Below the pieces are notes generated by a model, which saw only the letters and a list, made by a program, of their open reading frames with translations, had not been told where the DNA came from and searched no databases. A program made the position numbers and the translations under genes. From Herbaspirillum robiniae (GTDB taxonomy: Bacteria; Pseudomonadota; Gammaproteobacteria; Burkholderiales; Burkholderiaceae_D), in the NCBI RefSeq assembly GCF_002213415.1, contig NZ_NJGU01000007.1, positions 186,001 through 250,000 of the forward strand: a stretch of 64,000 nucleotides of DNA. Reading direction: 5' to 3'. Shown piece by piece: positions 16,635-25,242 of this stretch. Position 1 is the first letter of the stretch; every line of letters starts with the position of its first letter.

Positions 16635-18407
16635 TCACACCTTGACCAGCGGACCGGGGTTCTTCAGGTACTGCGTCTTGATCGCCTCGGCCGCCATAAG
16701 CGTGATGGCGCCGATGGTGGCGGTCGGGTTGGCCTGGAAGTTCTGCGGGAACGCGTTGCCGCCGGGGACGAACACGTTGTGCACGTCCCACGACTGCAGG
16801 TAGCGGTTCAGCGCCGAGTCGCGCGGCGAATCGCCCATGATCGCGCCGCCCACGTTGTGGGTGGAGACGTACTTGGTGATGTCCCAGTGCGAGTCCAGGG
16901 CGAGGAAGCTTTCCGACATGAAGTCCGGATTCATCTCCTTGGAAATCTTCAGCACGATGTCGCGCAGGTAACGCTGCAGCTTGAGCTCGTTCTGGCGCCA
17001 GTCGAAGGTCATGCGCAGCAGCGGCTGGCCCCAGGGATCCTTGTAGTTCGGGTCCAGGTCCAGGTAGTGGCCGCGATAGGACATGCAGGTGGTGGTGATG
17101 CTGATCTTCATGGAATGGTCGTACCAGTCGATCATGCCTTCCTTCCAGCCGCGGCCCCAGCTCGGCGTGCCCGGCGGCAGCGCGGTGCCGATCGGCGCGC
17201 CCGAGGCTTGCGAGCTGTGGATCTTGGCGCCGCCGATGAAGCCCAGCTTGATGCCGTCGCTGAAGTTGCCCGGCGAGATGTCGTTGAACATTTCACCCGA
17301 GGCGCCGGCGGTGGCGAAGGAGTTGAAGTTCTTGTCCTTGAAGAACAGCGTGGCGCCGCCGTTGGACAGGAAGGCGTAGTTGCGGCCGATGGTGCCGGTC
17401 TCGGTGACCGGGTCGTACGGCTTGCCGATGCCCGAGAGCAGCATCAGGCGCACGTTGGCGAACTGGAAGCTGGAGAGGATCACGATCTTCGCCGGCTGGA
17501 ACACTTCCTTCTGGTTCTCGTCGATGTAGGTGACGCCGCGGGCGGTCTTCTTGTCGGCATGCAGGTCGACCCGGATGACGTTGGCGTTGACCTTGTAGTC
17601 GAAGTTGGGCAGGTGCTTGACCACGTCCAGGATGGTGGTCTGCGGCGAGGCCTTGGAGTAGTTCAGGCAGGGATACTTGCTGCAGAAGCCGCAGTAGTTG
17701 CAGGGTGCGATCTGTGCGCCGTACGGGTTGGTCCACGCGGTCGAGACGTTGGCCGACGGATTGGGGAAGGGGTGGTAGCCCATCTTCCGGGCGACGTCGG
17801 CGAACAGGCTGCTGTTGTAGGTGTCATGCAGCGCCGGCAGCGGATACGGATTGGAGCGCGGACCCTCGAACGGGTCGCCGCCCGGCTGGATCTTGCCCTT
17901 CAGGTTGCCGGTGTTGCCCGACAGGCCGCACACCTTGTCGAAGAAGTCGTAGTGCGGCTCGATCTCGTTCCAGGTGAAGGGGAAGTCCTTGATGCGCATG
18001 TCCGGATCCAGGTTGCCGTGCTTGTAAGCCTGGTCGGCGTAGGTCTTCAGCTTGATGTCGGTGGGCGTCGGGCGGATCAGCACGCCGGTCCAGTGCAGGC
18101 CCGAGCCGCCTACGCCGGTGCCGGGCGCGAACGCGCCCCACTTGCGGGTCGGCAGCGCCTGCTGTGCGGTGTTGTAGCGCACCGTCAGCGCGGCGTCGCG
18201 CGGCGTGGCGAAGACCTTGTTGCGGGTGGCGTAACCGTACTGGTCGGCCGGCTTGGGATAGGCGAAGTCTTCGGGCGGGCGGTCCGGGCCGCGTTCCAGG
18301 GCGCGGACCTTCAGGCCTTCCCTGGCCAGTTCGATGGCCATGATGGAACCGGCCCATCCAAGGCCGACGATGACGACGTCGACTTCGTCGTTGGTGATGT
18401 TTGGCAT
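16635..18407 (-). CDS. GMC-type flavoprotein, gluconate 2-dehydrogenase large subunit
   Basis: A 590-aa FAD-dependent dehydrogenase of the GMC superfamily, matching the catalytic subunit of membrane-bound gluconate or other sugar-acid dehydrogenases. VVIVGLGWAGS (about residues 11-21) is the FAD dinucleotide motif. GTGVGGSGLHWTGV is the second FAD block, and a four-cysteine region (APCNYCGFCSKYPCLNYSKAS, about 235-255, shown in part: CNYCGFCSKYPC) suggests an Fe-S cluster as in related dehydrogenases. C-terminal STHNVGGAIMG and NPTATIGAIT complete the FAD fold. Start at ATG 18407 puts the FAD motif at the N-terminus; a frame up to 18443 is possible. It acts with the flanking small subunit and cytochrome. 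Confidence 0.9.
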   Translation of the reverse strand: MPNITNDEVDVVIVGLGWAGSIMAIELAREGLKVRALERGPDRPPEDFAYPKPADQYGYATRNKVFATPRDAALTVRYNTAQQALPTRKWGAFAPGTGVGGSGLHWTGVLIRPTPTDIKLKTYADQAYKHGNLDPDMRIKDFPFTWNEIEPHYDFFDKVCGLSGNTGNLKGKIQPGGDPFEGPRSNPYPLPALHDTYNSSLFADVARKMGYHPFPNPSANVSTAWTNPYGAQIAPCNYCGFCSKYPCLNYSKASPQTTILDVVKHLPNFDYKVNANVIRVDLHADKKTARGVTYIDENQKEVFQPAKIVILSSFQFANVRLMLLSGIGKPYDPVTETGTIGRNYAFLSNGGATLFFKDKNFNSFATAGASGEMFNDISPGNFSDGIKLGFIGGAKIHSSQASGAPIGTALPPGTPSWGRGWKEGMIDWYDHSMKISITTTCMSYRGHYLDLDPNYKDPWGQPLLRMTFDWRQNELKLQRYLRDIVLKISKEMNPDFMSESFLALDSHWDITKYVSTHNVGGAIMGDSPRDSALNRYLQSWDVHNVFVPGGNAFPQNFQANPTATIGAITLMAAEAIKTQYLKNPGPLVKV

Positions 18408-18477
18408 ACGTAAGTTATTCGTTGGTTGGCGCGTGACGCGCATTCGGGTTCGATGTGGCTGCGGCGGGCAGCGTCGC

Positions 18478-19194
18478 TCAGGCGCGCTTGCCCGACAGGC
18501 TGACCGGGCCCAGCGGGTACTTCACGTTGTGCTGGTCGACCCACTCGGTGTAGGCCGCGCGCGCGCCGGGGAAGCCGATCGCGACCCAGGCCTTCATGTC
18601 CTTGTTGCCGCCGTACATCGGGTCGGCCAGGTAACCGTTCTTGGTGTCGCCCAGCAGCTGGCCGAAGAATTGCGAAGCCTTCATGGTGTCCGTGCCCAGC
18701 GCGGCGAAATCCACGGTGTTCTTTTGCAGGGCGGTCAGCAGCGCATCCTTGTCCTTGGCGTCGAGCTGCTCGAAGGGCTTGCCGTGTTGCTGCTGGCTGG
18801 CCTGCTGGGTGAGCCTGATGCCGGTGCGGTACAGGTCCTGCGGCGTGTGCGGGATCTGGAAGCCCAGCGTGGGCGCCGGGTTGGCCGGGTGCGGGCCTTG
18901 CTGGTAGATGTCGGCGCCCAGGCCGGTATGCAGCTGCTGGTCGATGAAGACCGGCACGTTGGTTTCCAGCGCGCCGGGGCCGCGGCCTTCGGCGGGGATC
19001 AGGCGGTCGCAGGCGGCCAGGATGAAGATCCATTCGGCGTCGGTGAAGAACACGGGTTTGTAGTGCTGCAGCTCGATGCCTTCCAGGCCTTCGGCCTGGG
19101 CTTTCTTGAGCAGGGGAATCGAGACGAGCGGAACGGCCGCCGCGGTGGCCGCGAGAACGGCGCGGCGCGAGGGACTGAACTTGGTAGTCGACAT
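18478..19194 (-). CDS. gluconate 2-dehydrogenase subunit 3 (small subunit), Tat-exported
   Basis: A 238-aa protein with a twin-arginine signal (SPSRRAVLAATAAAVP, about residues 7-22) and the gluconate dehydrogenase subunit-3 fold (FFTDAEWIFILAACDRLIPAE, shown in part: DAEWIFILAACDRLIPAE). The subunit carries the folded flavoprotein, which lacks its own signal, across the membrane by hitch-hiking on Tat. ATG 19194 is chosen because the Tat signal begins there; the 28 residues upstream in frame are non-coding-like. It is the first gene of the small subunit - flavoprotein - cytochrome operon. Confidence 0.9.
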   Translation of the reverse strand: MSTTKFSPSRRAVLAATAAAVPLVSIPLLKKAQAEGLEGIELQHYKPVFFTDAEWIFILAACDRLIPAEGRGPGALETNVPVFIDQQLHTGLGADIYQQGPHPANPAPTLGFQIPHTPQDLYRTGIRLTQQASQQQHGKPFEQLDAKDKDALLTALQKNTVDFAALGTDTMKASQFFGQLLGDTKNGYLADPMYGGNKDMKAWVAIGFPGARAAYTEWVDQHNVKYPLGPVSLSGKRA

Positions 19195-19878
19195 GGTGTG
19201 CGAGTGTGGTGAGTGAAAAACAGCCGGCGCGCGCGCCCGGTCAGGGGACGGTTGCGCCGGGGCGGAGAAATCCGGCAAATGCCCGTCCCGTGCGCAGGCC
19301 GCAAGGCGTGCGCAGCAATGCCGCCGGCCGCATGGCCGATGGCGACGGGGTCACGTCAGAAGGCGTGTCTTAAGCGCTGTCGCAGATGCAGCGCCGCATG
19401 GCGCCGCCGCGCAGGACGAAACCGTTGCGCTGCGCGGCGCTGGCCGGCGGGCAATGGACGTTGGGTGCGTTGTCGACAAGGAAAGACGCCGGCCGCGGAT
19501 CTGCGGTGGCGGGGACGGCGCGTGTGGAGCGGCCGTGTTCTGGGTGATGGATGGTAACCATGTGCCGGAATTTCAGAGTGAATGAACTCGTCTCCGAAAT
19601 CACATCCAGCCTTTGCGGCCGGCATTTCTTTTTGTCCCGCCGCGCGCCTTGCTGCTGGCTCCCGGCCGGGGGCGCCGATGAACCGGCGCTGGCGTGATTT
19701 TACCACCGCCGGAGATAAGATGTCGTAACACTTTGGTATGACATGTGCTTCACATCGCCGCGCAGCGCTGTGGATAATTTAGCGCTGAAAAAAATGGACT
19801 TTGTTGCTAGAGTCTCAGCGCACGCCGGCGCCGCCCGGAAAATTCCGCAGATTCCGCAGTTCCAGTACGAAAGGCCCC
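19195..19878. other. gene-free region upstream of the dehydrogenase operon
   Basis: About 680 nt between the divergent dehydrogenase operon and the first VOC gene. Several frames are open because of high GC (a 77-aa leftward frame ending at 19370 is the least bad), but none has a ribosome site or a recognisable product. It should hold both divergent promoters; no clear operator was seen. Confidence 0.4.
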
Positions 19879-20265
19879 ATGTCGTCCAACTTGTCCACCG
19901 CGCCGCTGCTCAACACCATCCTGCTCTATGCCAGGGATCCGGCCGCCAGCGCCGCCTTCTATCGCACGCATTTCGGTTTCGACACCAGCGGCGAGATGAT
20001 CGAAGGCCTGATCGAACTGAATGCGCCCGATGGCGGCACCCAGCTGCTGATCCACCAGGCCGCCAAAAGCCTCAGGCAGGGCCAGGCCTGCGTGAAGCTG
20101 ATGTTCAGCGTGCGCGATGTGGACGGGTTCAAGGAGCGTTCCGCGCAGCGCGGGCTGGCGTTCGGCAGCACGCACCAGGCCAACGGCTACCGCTTCGCCA
20201 ACGCCAAGGACCCGGACGGCAACTCCGTGGCCATTTCCAGCCTCGCCTATCGCCAGCCGGGTTGA
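19879..20265 (+). CDS. VOC (glyoxalase/bleomycin-resistance) family protein
   Basis: A 128-aa single-domain vicinal oxygen chelate protein. LLYARDPAASAAFYRTHFGFD (shown in part: DPAASAAFYRTHFGFD) is the typical first beta-alpha-beta unit, and FANAKDPDGNSVAISSL is the C-terminal D-P-D-G-N signature. The fold binds metals and small molecules; a lactoylglutathione-lyase-like or binding role cannot be distinguished. It is followed 31 nt later by a second VOC gene, probably in one transcript. Confidence 0.83.
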   Translation: MSSNLSTAPLLNTILLYARDPAASAAFYRTHFGFDTSGEMIEGLIELNAPDGGTQLLIHQAAKSLRQGQACVKLMFSVRDVDGFKERSAQRGLAFGSTHQANGYRFANAKDPDGNSVAISSLAYRQPG

Positions 20266-20296
20266 CCGGCGGCCCCATCACAAACAGGGAGACCCC

Positions 20297-20659
20297 ATGA
20301 CGCAGGACGCCTTCGGCAAATCCATTCCCGTACTGCCTTCGCAGGACATCGAGCGCGCGTTGTCCTTCTACGCCTCCGTGCTGGGTTTCAAGACGCATCG
20401 TTTCGAGGGCAACGGCTACGGCATCGCCGTGCGCGGCGGCACCGAGATCCACTTCTGGGCCTGCGACGACCGCCGCATCGCCGAGAACTCGTCGTGTTAC
20501 CTGCGCGTGCCCGACGTCCGCGCGGTGCATGCCGAGCTGAGCCCGAAGCTGCCGGGCCTGGGTGACGTCGTGATCACCGCCTGGGGCATGGACGAACTCT
20601 ACGTCATCGACCCCGACGGCAACCTCCTCAAGTTCGGACAGGAGCGCGACGGCGAGTGA
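20297..20659 (+). CDS. VOC family protein, bleomycin-resistance-like
   Basis: A 120-aa VOC protein with the pattern of bleomycin-binding proteins: PVLPSQDIERALSFYASVLGF (shown in part: DIERALSFYASVLGF), GTEIHFWAC, and YVIDPDGNLLKFGQ. AGGGAGA precedes the start. It is distinct in sequence from the VOC protein just upstream, so this is a pair rather than a recent duplication. A binding or detoxification role is likely. Confidence 0.83.
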   Translation: MTQDAFGKSIPVLPSQDIERALSFYASVLGFKTHRFEGNGYGIAVRGGTEIHFWACDDRRIAENSSCYLRVPDVRAVHAELSPKLPGLGDVVITAWGMDELYVIDPDGNLLKFGQERDGE

Positions 20660-21054
20660 CTTCGTCTCGCCGTCGGACCGGCGCGGTCTGAACGCGCCGA
20701 TCCGCTTCGTCTTCCCCGCGCCGCATCTTCCCGCCTTCTTTACATCTGACGCCCAGGTCAGCATGTCGTCATACCAATCATAAATATTTCATACCGATGA
20801 CTCGCGTTCATCGTGGGCTGGAGATCGGCCTCCATGGCCAATCTTAAGAAAATCTTCATTTTCGAGCTAAAGAAATCGGCGATAACTACGTAACCTGTGA
20901 TGTGTAAAGAAAAGCTGACAATTCGGTCAGCCTCCGGTTGTAGTCTCAGTGGTCTCGAAATATTTCGGCGAGAACGCAGAAGTTACTTCCCGAATAAAAA
21001 CGAGTCCCCTTCTCGGGCAATGTAATAACAACTTAAACAGACCCAGGAGCAAAC
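20660..21054. other. gene-free leader/promoter region of fliD
   Basis: About 395 nt without a gene. It contains CATACC repeats (near 20771 and 20792), a sigma-28 -10-like GGCGATAA at 20878-20885 without a matching -35, and the inverted repeat GCTGAC/GTCAGC at 20914-20931. AGGAGC stands before the fliD ATG. The AT-rich segment 20770-20910 is the likely promoter region. Confidence 0.45.
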
Positions 21055-23082
21055 ATGGCTTCGTCGACTGGCACCATTTCCACCTCTGCCGGCCCGCTGG
21101 ATGTCGCGACATTGGTCAAGCAGCTGATGGCTGCCGAATCCAAATCGCGCCTGACCAACCTCACCGGCAAGGCGAGCGCATTCAACACGCTCATTTCGGC
21201 GTACGGCAATTTCAAGGGCGCGCTGACCACCTACCAGAGCGCGATCAAGGGACTCAACGCCGCCAGCTTCGCTTCGCAGAAGGCGGCGGTCAGCAACGCC
21301 GGCACCGGCAGCAACCTCACCACCGATCCGTTCACCGCCGACGTCAATACCGACGAGTCGACCAAGATCCTGGCGCAGAAGCTGAAGTCGGGCGGCTATC
21401 CGCAGGGCCAGGTCTTCAATGCCGGCGACTCCCTCGCCATCAAGGTCGGCACCAACCAGCCGACCTTCGTCACGCTGAAGGCCAACGCGACGCTGGCCGG
21501 CGTGCGCGACGCCATCAATGCCACCAAGAACATCGGCGTCACCGCCTCCATCGTCACCGACGCCGCGGGCGACCACCTGGTGCTGGAGGCCAATACCGGC
21601 GGCACCGCCAACACCATCAAGGTCACCGCCAACAACAGCCTGGCCGGCCTGAACTACGACGCCTCGTCGAACCAGCCCAGCACCGTCACGCAGATCCAGG
21701 CGCCGCGCGACGCCACCAAGGCCGCCTCCGGCAAGTATTCGATCGGCGTGTCGCAACTGGCGCAGGCGCACAAGGTCAGCTCGGCCGGCATCACGCCGGG
21801 CACCACCTTCGAGAACGGCGTGCTGGCGATCAAGACCGGCACCGGTTCGACCGCCATCATCAAGCCGAAGACCAATACCCTGGCCGGCGTGCGCGATGCG
21901 ATCAACGCCAGCGAAGCCGGCGTGAACGCCTCCATCGTCAGCGACGGCAAGAACGACCACCTGGTCATCACCACCAAGGACAGTGGCGCGGCCAACAATC
22001 TGCGCATCACCGGCACCGGCAACTTCTCGGTGTTCTCCTTCGATCCGAGCGGCAAGCTGAGCTCGCCGGGCGTGGCCACCAACCAGGCGTTCAGCGCCGG
22101 CGGGCTGACCCTCCAGGTAGGCTCGAAGACGGTGGCGATCAATCCGACCGACCTCGACAACAGCGGCGCCATCGGCCTGAACGACGTCGTCGCCTCGATC
22201 AATGCCGCCAACGCCGGCGTCACCGCCAGCATCAGCAATGACGGCACCCAGGACCACCTGGTGCTCACGCCCACCGGCACCGACCCGGTGGCGCTGACCG
22301 GCACCAACGACTACGCCGTGCTCAACGGCAGCTCGATGGGCCAGCTCGCCAAGGCGCAGGATGCCAAGCTGACGATCGACGGCGTGCTGGTCACCAGCGC
22401 CAGCAACAAGGTGGCCGATGCCATTTCCGGCGTGACCCTGAACCTGTCCAAGGTGACGACGGCGGCCGACAACTTCTCGCTCTCCATCAGCAACGACACC
22501 AGTGGCGTGAGCACTGCGGCCAATACCTTCGTCTCGGCCTACAACACGCTGGTCAAGGCGGTGAACTCGCTGACCAAGCAGACCCCGTCGACCACCAAGG
22601 GCGAAGCCAACAACGCTTCGCCGCTGGGGGCCGAATCCTCGGTGAAGACCGTGATGACGCAACTGCGCGGCGCGCTGATGACCTCCATCAGCGAAGGCGC
22701 AGGCGGCCTGTCGCTGTCGCAGGTCGGCATCTCCTTCCAGAAGGACGGCACGCTGGCGCTGGATGCCAGCAAGCTGTCCACCGCCACGACCAAGAACTTC
22801 GAAGGCGTCAGCAAGCTCTTCACCTCGACCGACGGCGTCGTGCCCAAGCTGCAGAAGCTGATGGAAGACATCCTCGGCGACAACGGCCTGGTGGCGACCA
22901 AGACCAAGGGCCTGCAGAACAGCCTGAAGGTCAACACCGACCAGCAGGCCTCGGTGAATGCGCGGCTGCTGACGATGAAGGATGCGTACACGAACCAGTT
23001 CAACCGCCTCAATGTCACGCTGGCAACGATGCAGTCGCGCCAGAGCTACCTCACGCAGCAGCTGGCCAAGCTGAGCAAGTAA
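21055..23082 (+). CDS. fliD: flagellar filament-capping protein FliD (hook-associated protein 2), enlarged
   Basis: A 675-aa secreted flagellar cap protein. The N-terminus has the FliD pattern (TISTSAGPLDVATLVKQLM, residues 7-25), and the C-terminal coiled-coil ends DAYTNQFNRLNVTLATMQSR before LTQQLAKLSK, needed for pentamer assembly on the filament tip. The middle carries three copies of the flagellin hook-IN motif at about 146-190, 275-320 and 373-420 (LAGVRDAINA...GVTASIV...DHLVL). This explains a length well above the usual 450-500 aa. No other flagellar gene is near, so it is either an orphan or a second fliD. It is closed by a strong terminator. Confidence 0.9.
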   Translation: MASSTGTISTSAGPLDVATLVKQLMAAESKSRLTNLTGKASAFNTLISAYGNFKGALTTYQSAIKGLNAASFASQKAAVSNAGTGSNLTTDPFTADVNTDESTKILAQKLKSGGYPQGQVFNAGDSLAIKVGTNQPTFVTLKANATLAGVRDAINATKNIGVTASIVTDAAGDHLVLEANTGGTANTIKVTANNSLAGLNYDASSNQPSTVTQIQAPRDATKAASGKYSIGVSQLAQAHKVSSAGITPGTTFENGVLAIKTGTGSTAIIKPKTNTLAGVRDAINASEAGVNASIVSDGKNDHLVITTKDSGAANNLRITGTGNFSVFSFDPSGKLSSPGVATNQAFSAGGLTLQVGSKTVAINPTDLDNSGAIGLNDVVASINAANAGVTASISNDGTQDHLVLTPTGTDPVALTGTNDYAVLNGSSMGQLAKAQDAKLTIDGVLVTSASNKVADAISGVTLNLSKVTTAADNFSLSISNDTSGVSTAANTFVSAYNTLVKAVNSLTKQTPSTTKGEANNASPLGAESSVKTVMTQLRGALMTSISEGAGGLSLSQVGISFQKDGTLALDASKLSTATTKNFEGVSKLFTSTDGVVPKLQKLMEDILGDNGLVATKTKGLQNSLKVNTDQQASVNARLLTMKDAYTNQFNRLNVTLATMQSRQSYLTQQLAKLSK

Positions 23083-23131
23083 TTGCCGCGGCGAATGACT
23101 GCAGCGGCGAACGACAGCGCCGCCGGAAATG

Positions 23132-23163
23132 AAAAAACGCACCCGAAAGGGTGCGTTTTTTTA
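23132..23163. terminator. bidirectional rho-independent terminator
   Basis: AAAAAACGCACCC-GAAA-GGGTGCGTTTTTTT, located 50 nt after the fliD stop. The A-run before the stem lets it also end the leftward 72-aa gene. Confidence 0.9.
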
Positions 23164-23174
23164 TGCGTGGAGAA

Positions 23175-23393
23175 CTAGCCGGTGGTCTTGCGCATGATCG
23201 CCAGGTGGGCGGTCCAGATGCCCATGCTGCGCAGGCTGGTGAAGTCGGGATACAGGCTGTCGGTATCGCGCAGCAACTCGACCGTGCCGCCCTTGCGCAG
23301 CTCGACCGCGAGCCTCCACCCGCCGGGCATTTCGTAGCCGACGATGGTGACGTCAAACTCGCGGTAAGTGAAGCCGCAGGTCAGCGATGCCAT
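23175..23393 (-). CDS. small hypothetical protein
   Basis: A 72-aa soluble protein beginning ASLTCGFTYREFDVTIVGYE, with no signal peptide or recognised domain. It ends next to the fliD terminator. The frame can be extended to an ATG at 23447, but neither start has a strong ribosome site; the shorter form is preferred because the extension looks like promoter DNA. Function unknown. Confidence 0.5.
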   Translation of the reverse strand: MASLTCGFTYREFDVTIVGYEMPGGWRLAVELRKGGTVELLRDTDSLYPDFTSLRSMGIWTAHLAIMRKTTG

Positions 23394-23513
23394 GTGGATT
23401 TCCGCAGGGATGGTGGTTGCTTCGATTATATACGGATGAGGTTGCATTTCAGTTACACCGCAGGCGCTTTCGCGCGTTGCCGCCCAAGCTCATCAAGCAA
23501 TTTTCGTGCAAAT

Positions 23514-23540
23514 GAAAAAGCCGCCCGTATCGGGCGGCTT
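23514..23540 (-). terminator. rho-independent terminator (leftward)
   Basis: GCCGCCCG-TAT-CGGGCGGC with AAAAA on its left end, so on the minus strand the stem is followed by a T-run. It lies 30 nt after the stop of the ExuT-like gene. Confidence 0.85.
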
Positions 23541-23572
23541 GCGCGGCATGACGAAGTATCAATGTCGCGGGA

Positions 23573-24853
23573 CTAGGCCGGCGCCTGTTGCAACTCCGGC
23601 ATCACGTCGCGGCGCTGGCGGGCAATGGCGAACACCACCGCCACGGCCACCAGGTCGAACGCCGCCAGCAGCATGAACAGCGGGCCGTAGCCGATCTGCG
23701 TGACCAGCACGCCGAACAGCAGCGTGAACAAGGTCGCGCCCAGGTAGCCGCTCATGCCGGTGAGGCCGGTCGCGGTGGCCACCTGGTTCTTGCTGAACAC
23801 ATCCGAAGTGATCGAATACAGTGCGCCCGACAAGGTCTGGTGCGCGAAGCCGCCCACGGAGAGCAGCGCGATCGCCACATAGGGGCTGTCGACGAAGCCC
23901 ACGCAGGCCGGGCCGATCATCGACAGGCTGCCCACCAGCATGACCAGCTTGCGCGAGGTGAACAGCGACACCTTCAGGTGCTTGTGGAACCACGGGCTCA
24001 TGTAGCCGCCCAGCACGCAGCCGATGTCGGCGGCGAGGAAGGGCAGCCAGGCGAACATCGCGATCTCCTTGATGTTCATGTGGCGCTCGGTCGCCATGTA
24101 CAGAGGGATCCAGGCGTTGAAGGTCTGCCATGCCGGCTCCGACAGGAAGCGCGGGATCGCGATCGACCAGAAGTTCATGCTGCCCACGATCTTGGTCCAG
24201 CTTTCCCTTTTGGGGCGCTCCTGCTCATGCGGCTCCTTGCCGTCGAGGATGTAGGCGCGCTCCTCCGGCGAGAGCAGCTTCTGCTCCTGCGGCCCCTTGT
24301 AGAACAGCGACCACAGCGCGAACCACGCCACGCCCAGGATGCCCACCACCACGAAGGACATCTTCCAGCCGCCGTGCAGGATGGTCCACACCACCAGCGG
24401 CGGTGCGCACAGCGCACCGATGGAGGCGCCGATGTTGAACCAGCCGATCGCCACCGAGCGCTCCTTGGCCGGGAACCACTCGGTGGCCGCCTTCACGCCG
24501 CCCGGGATGCCGGCCGCCTCGGTCATGCCCAGCAGGCCGCGGAAAATCGCCATGCTCTGCCAGCCTGTGGCCAGCGCCGCCGCCGCGCACACCAGCGACC
24601 ACGCCAGCGCAAAGGCGCCGAAGCCGATCTTGGTGCCCACCACATCCAGCACGAACCCGGCCACCGGCTGCATCAGCGCGTAGCAGATCTGCCAGGCCAC
24701 CACGATGTACGAGTATTCCTTGGTCGACATCTGCAGCTCGGACATCATGGTCGGCGCCGCGACCGACAAGGTATTGCGGGCCAGGTAATTGATGATCAGA
24801 CCCAGCGTGACCAGCGTCACCATCCACCAGCGTATTCCTCTGACGTATTTCAT
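23573..24853 (-). CDS. MFS transporter, ExuT-like hexuronate/sugar-acid permease
   Basis: A 426-aa inner-membrane symporter of the ACS family. It shares with hexuronate transporters the start RGIRWWMVTLVTLGLIINYL, NTLSVAAPTMM, QPVAGFVLDVVGTKIGF (about residues 62-78), EWFPAKERSVAIGWFNIG (about 120-137) and the inter-domain SPEERAYILDGKE. GGAGAC precedes ATG 24853. It is divergent from a GntR/FCD regulator with a canonical FCD operator between them, so it is probably induced by its sugar-acid substrate. The substrate itself (galacturonate, glucuronate or a related acid) is inferred from similarity. Confidence 0.85.
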   Translation of the reverse strand: MKYVRGIRWWMVTLVTLGLIINYLARNTLSVAAPTMMSELQMSTKEYSYIVVAWQICYALMQPVAGFVLDVVGTKIGFGAFALAWSLVCAAAALATGWQSMAIFRGLLGMTEAAGIPGGVKAATEWFPAKERSVAIGWFNIGASIGALCAPPLVVWTILHGGWKMSFVVVGILGVAWFALWSLFYKGPQEQKLLSPEERAYILDGKEPHEQERPKRESWTKIVGSMNFWSIAIPRFLSEPAWQTFNAWIPLYMATERHMNIKEIAMFAWLPFLAADIGCVLGGYMSPWFHKHLKVSLFTSRKLVMLVGSLSMIGPACVGFVDSPYVAIALLSVGGFAHQTLSGALYSITSDVFSKNQVATATGLTGMSGYLGATLFTLLFGVLVTQIGYGPLFMLLAAFDLVAVAVVFAIARQRRDVMPELQQAPA

Positions 24854-25242
24854 CGTGTCTCCATTGATATTGTTGGTTCTGCAATCCGGCGGCGCGGACG
24901 GCCCGGCGCTTGCGGTGCGCCCGGCGTGTGTCGCGACCGGCCTTCGCATCGATCGGCGCAAGGGGGCCTCGCGCCGGTCTCCTGTATTTCTTATTGATTG
25001 AATTGTTATGTGACGTCGTATAACTATAAATATAATTAGTCCGACTAATTCACAATGCAGGTGGACAACTCTAATGAGGCCGGAAGGGGAAGTCAACCGG
25101 ATTTGGCGGGAATTTTGGCCTGGATGGCGCTTGTCAGGCCGTTGTCAGATACACTGGGTGCGGCGTCGGCAGGCAGTCTTGCGTCCGCCGGCCGGGTCAT
25201 TCATAGTGCAGCAGGTAGACATCAACGCGGCAGTCATCGTAC
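24854..25242. other. regulatory region between ExuT-like and GntR genes
   Basis: A 389-nt divergent intergenic region with no gene. Its AT-rich core (25005-25055) holds the FCD-type operator described separately and, on the minus strand, TATATT/TATAGT stretches that could be the -10 of the transporter gene. Confidence 0.5.
25034..25050. promoter_or_regulatory. GntR/FCD-type operator
   Basis: AATTAGT-CCG-ACTAATT is a perfect inverted repeat whose core at 25037-25047 fits the FadR-subfamily consensus TNGTNNNACNA exactly. It lies between the transporter and the FCD-domain regulator and overlaps likely promoter elements of the transporter. Confidence 0.8.

Noticed and set aside
16623..18413. 596-aa rightward frame opposite the GMC flavoprotein
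   Set aside because: Antisense shadow of a gene with FAD motifs and an operon context.
19370..19603. Possible 77-aa leftward gene in the dehydrogenase upstream region
   Set aside because: No ribosome site, no recognisable features, and overlapping open frames in all directions; left as gene-free.
20868..20885. Sigma-28 flagellar promoter before fliD (TAAA and GGCGATAA)
   Set aside because: The -10-like GGCGATAA is good, but TAAA lies directly next to it instead of about 15 nt upstream, so the spacing is wrong.
20983..23142. 719-aa open frame on the minus strand across fliD
   Set aside because: It lies fully antisense to a clear FliD, is rich in His, Arg and Gly as GC-driven shadow frames are, and has no ribosome site.
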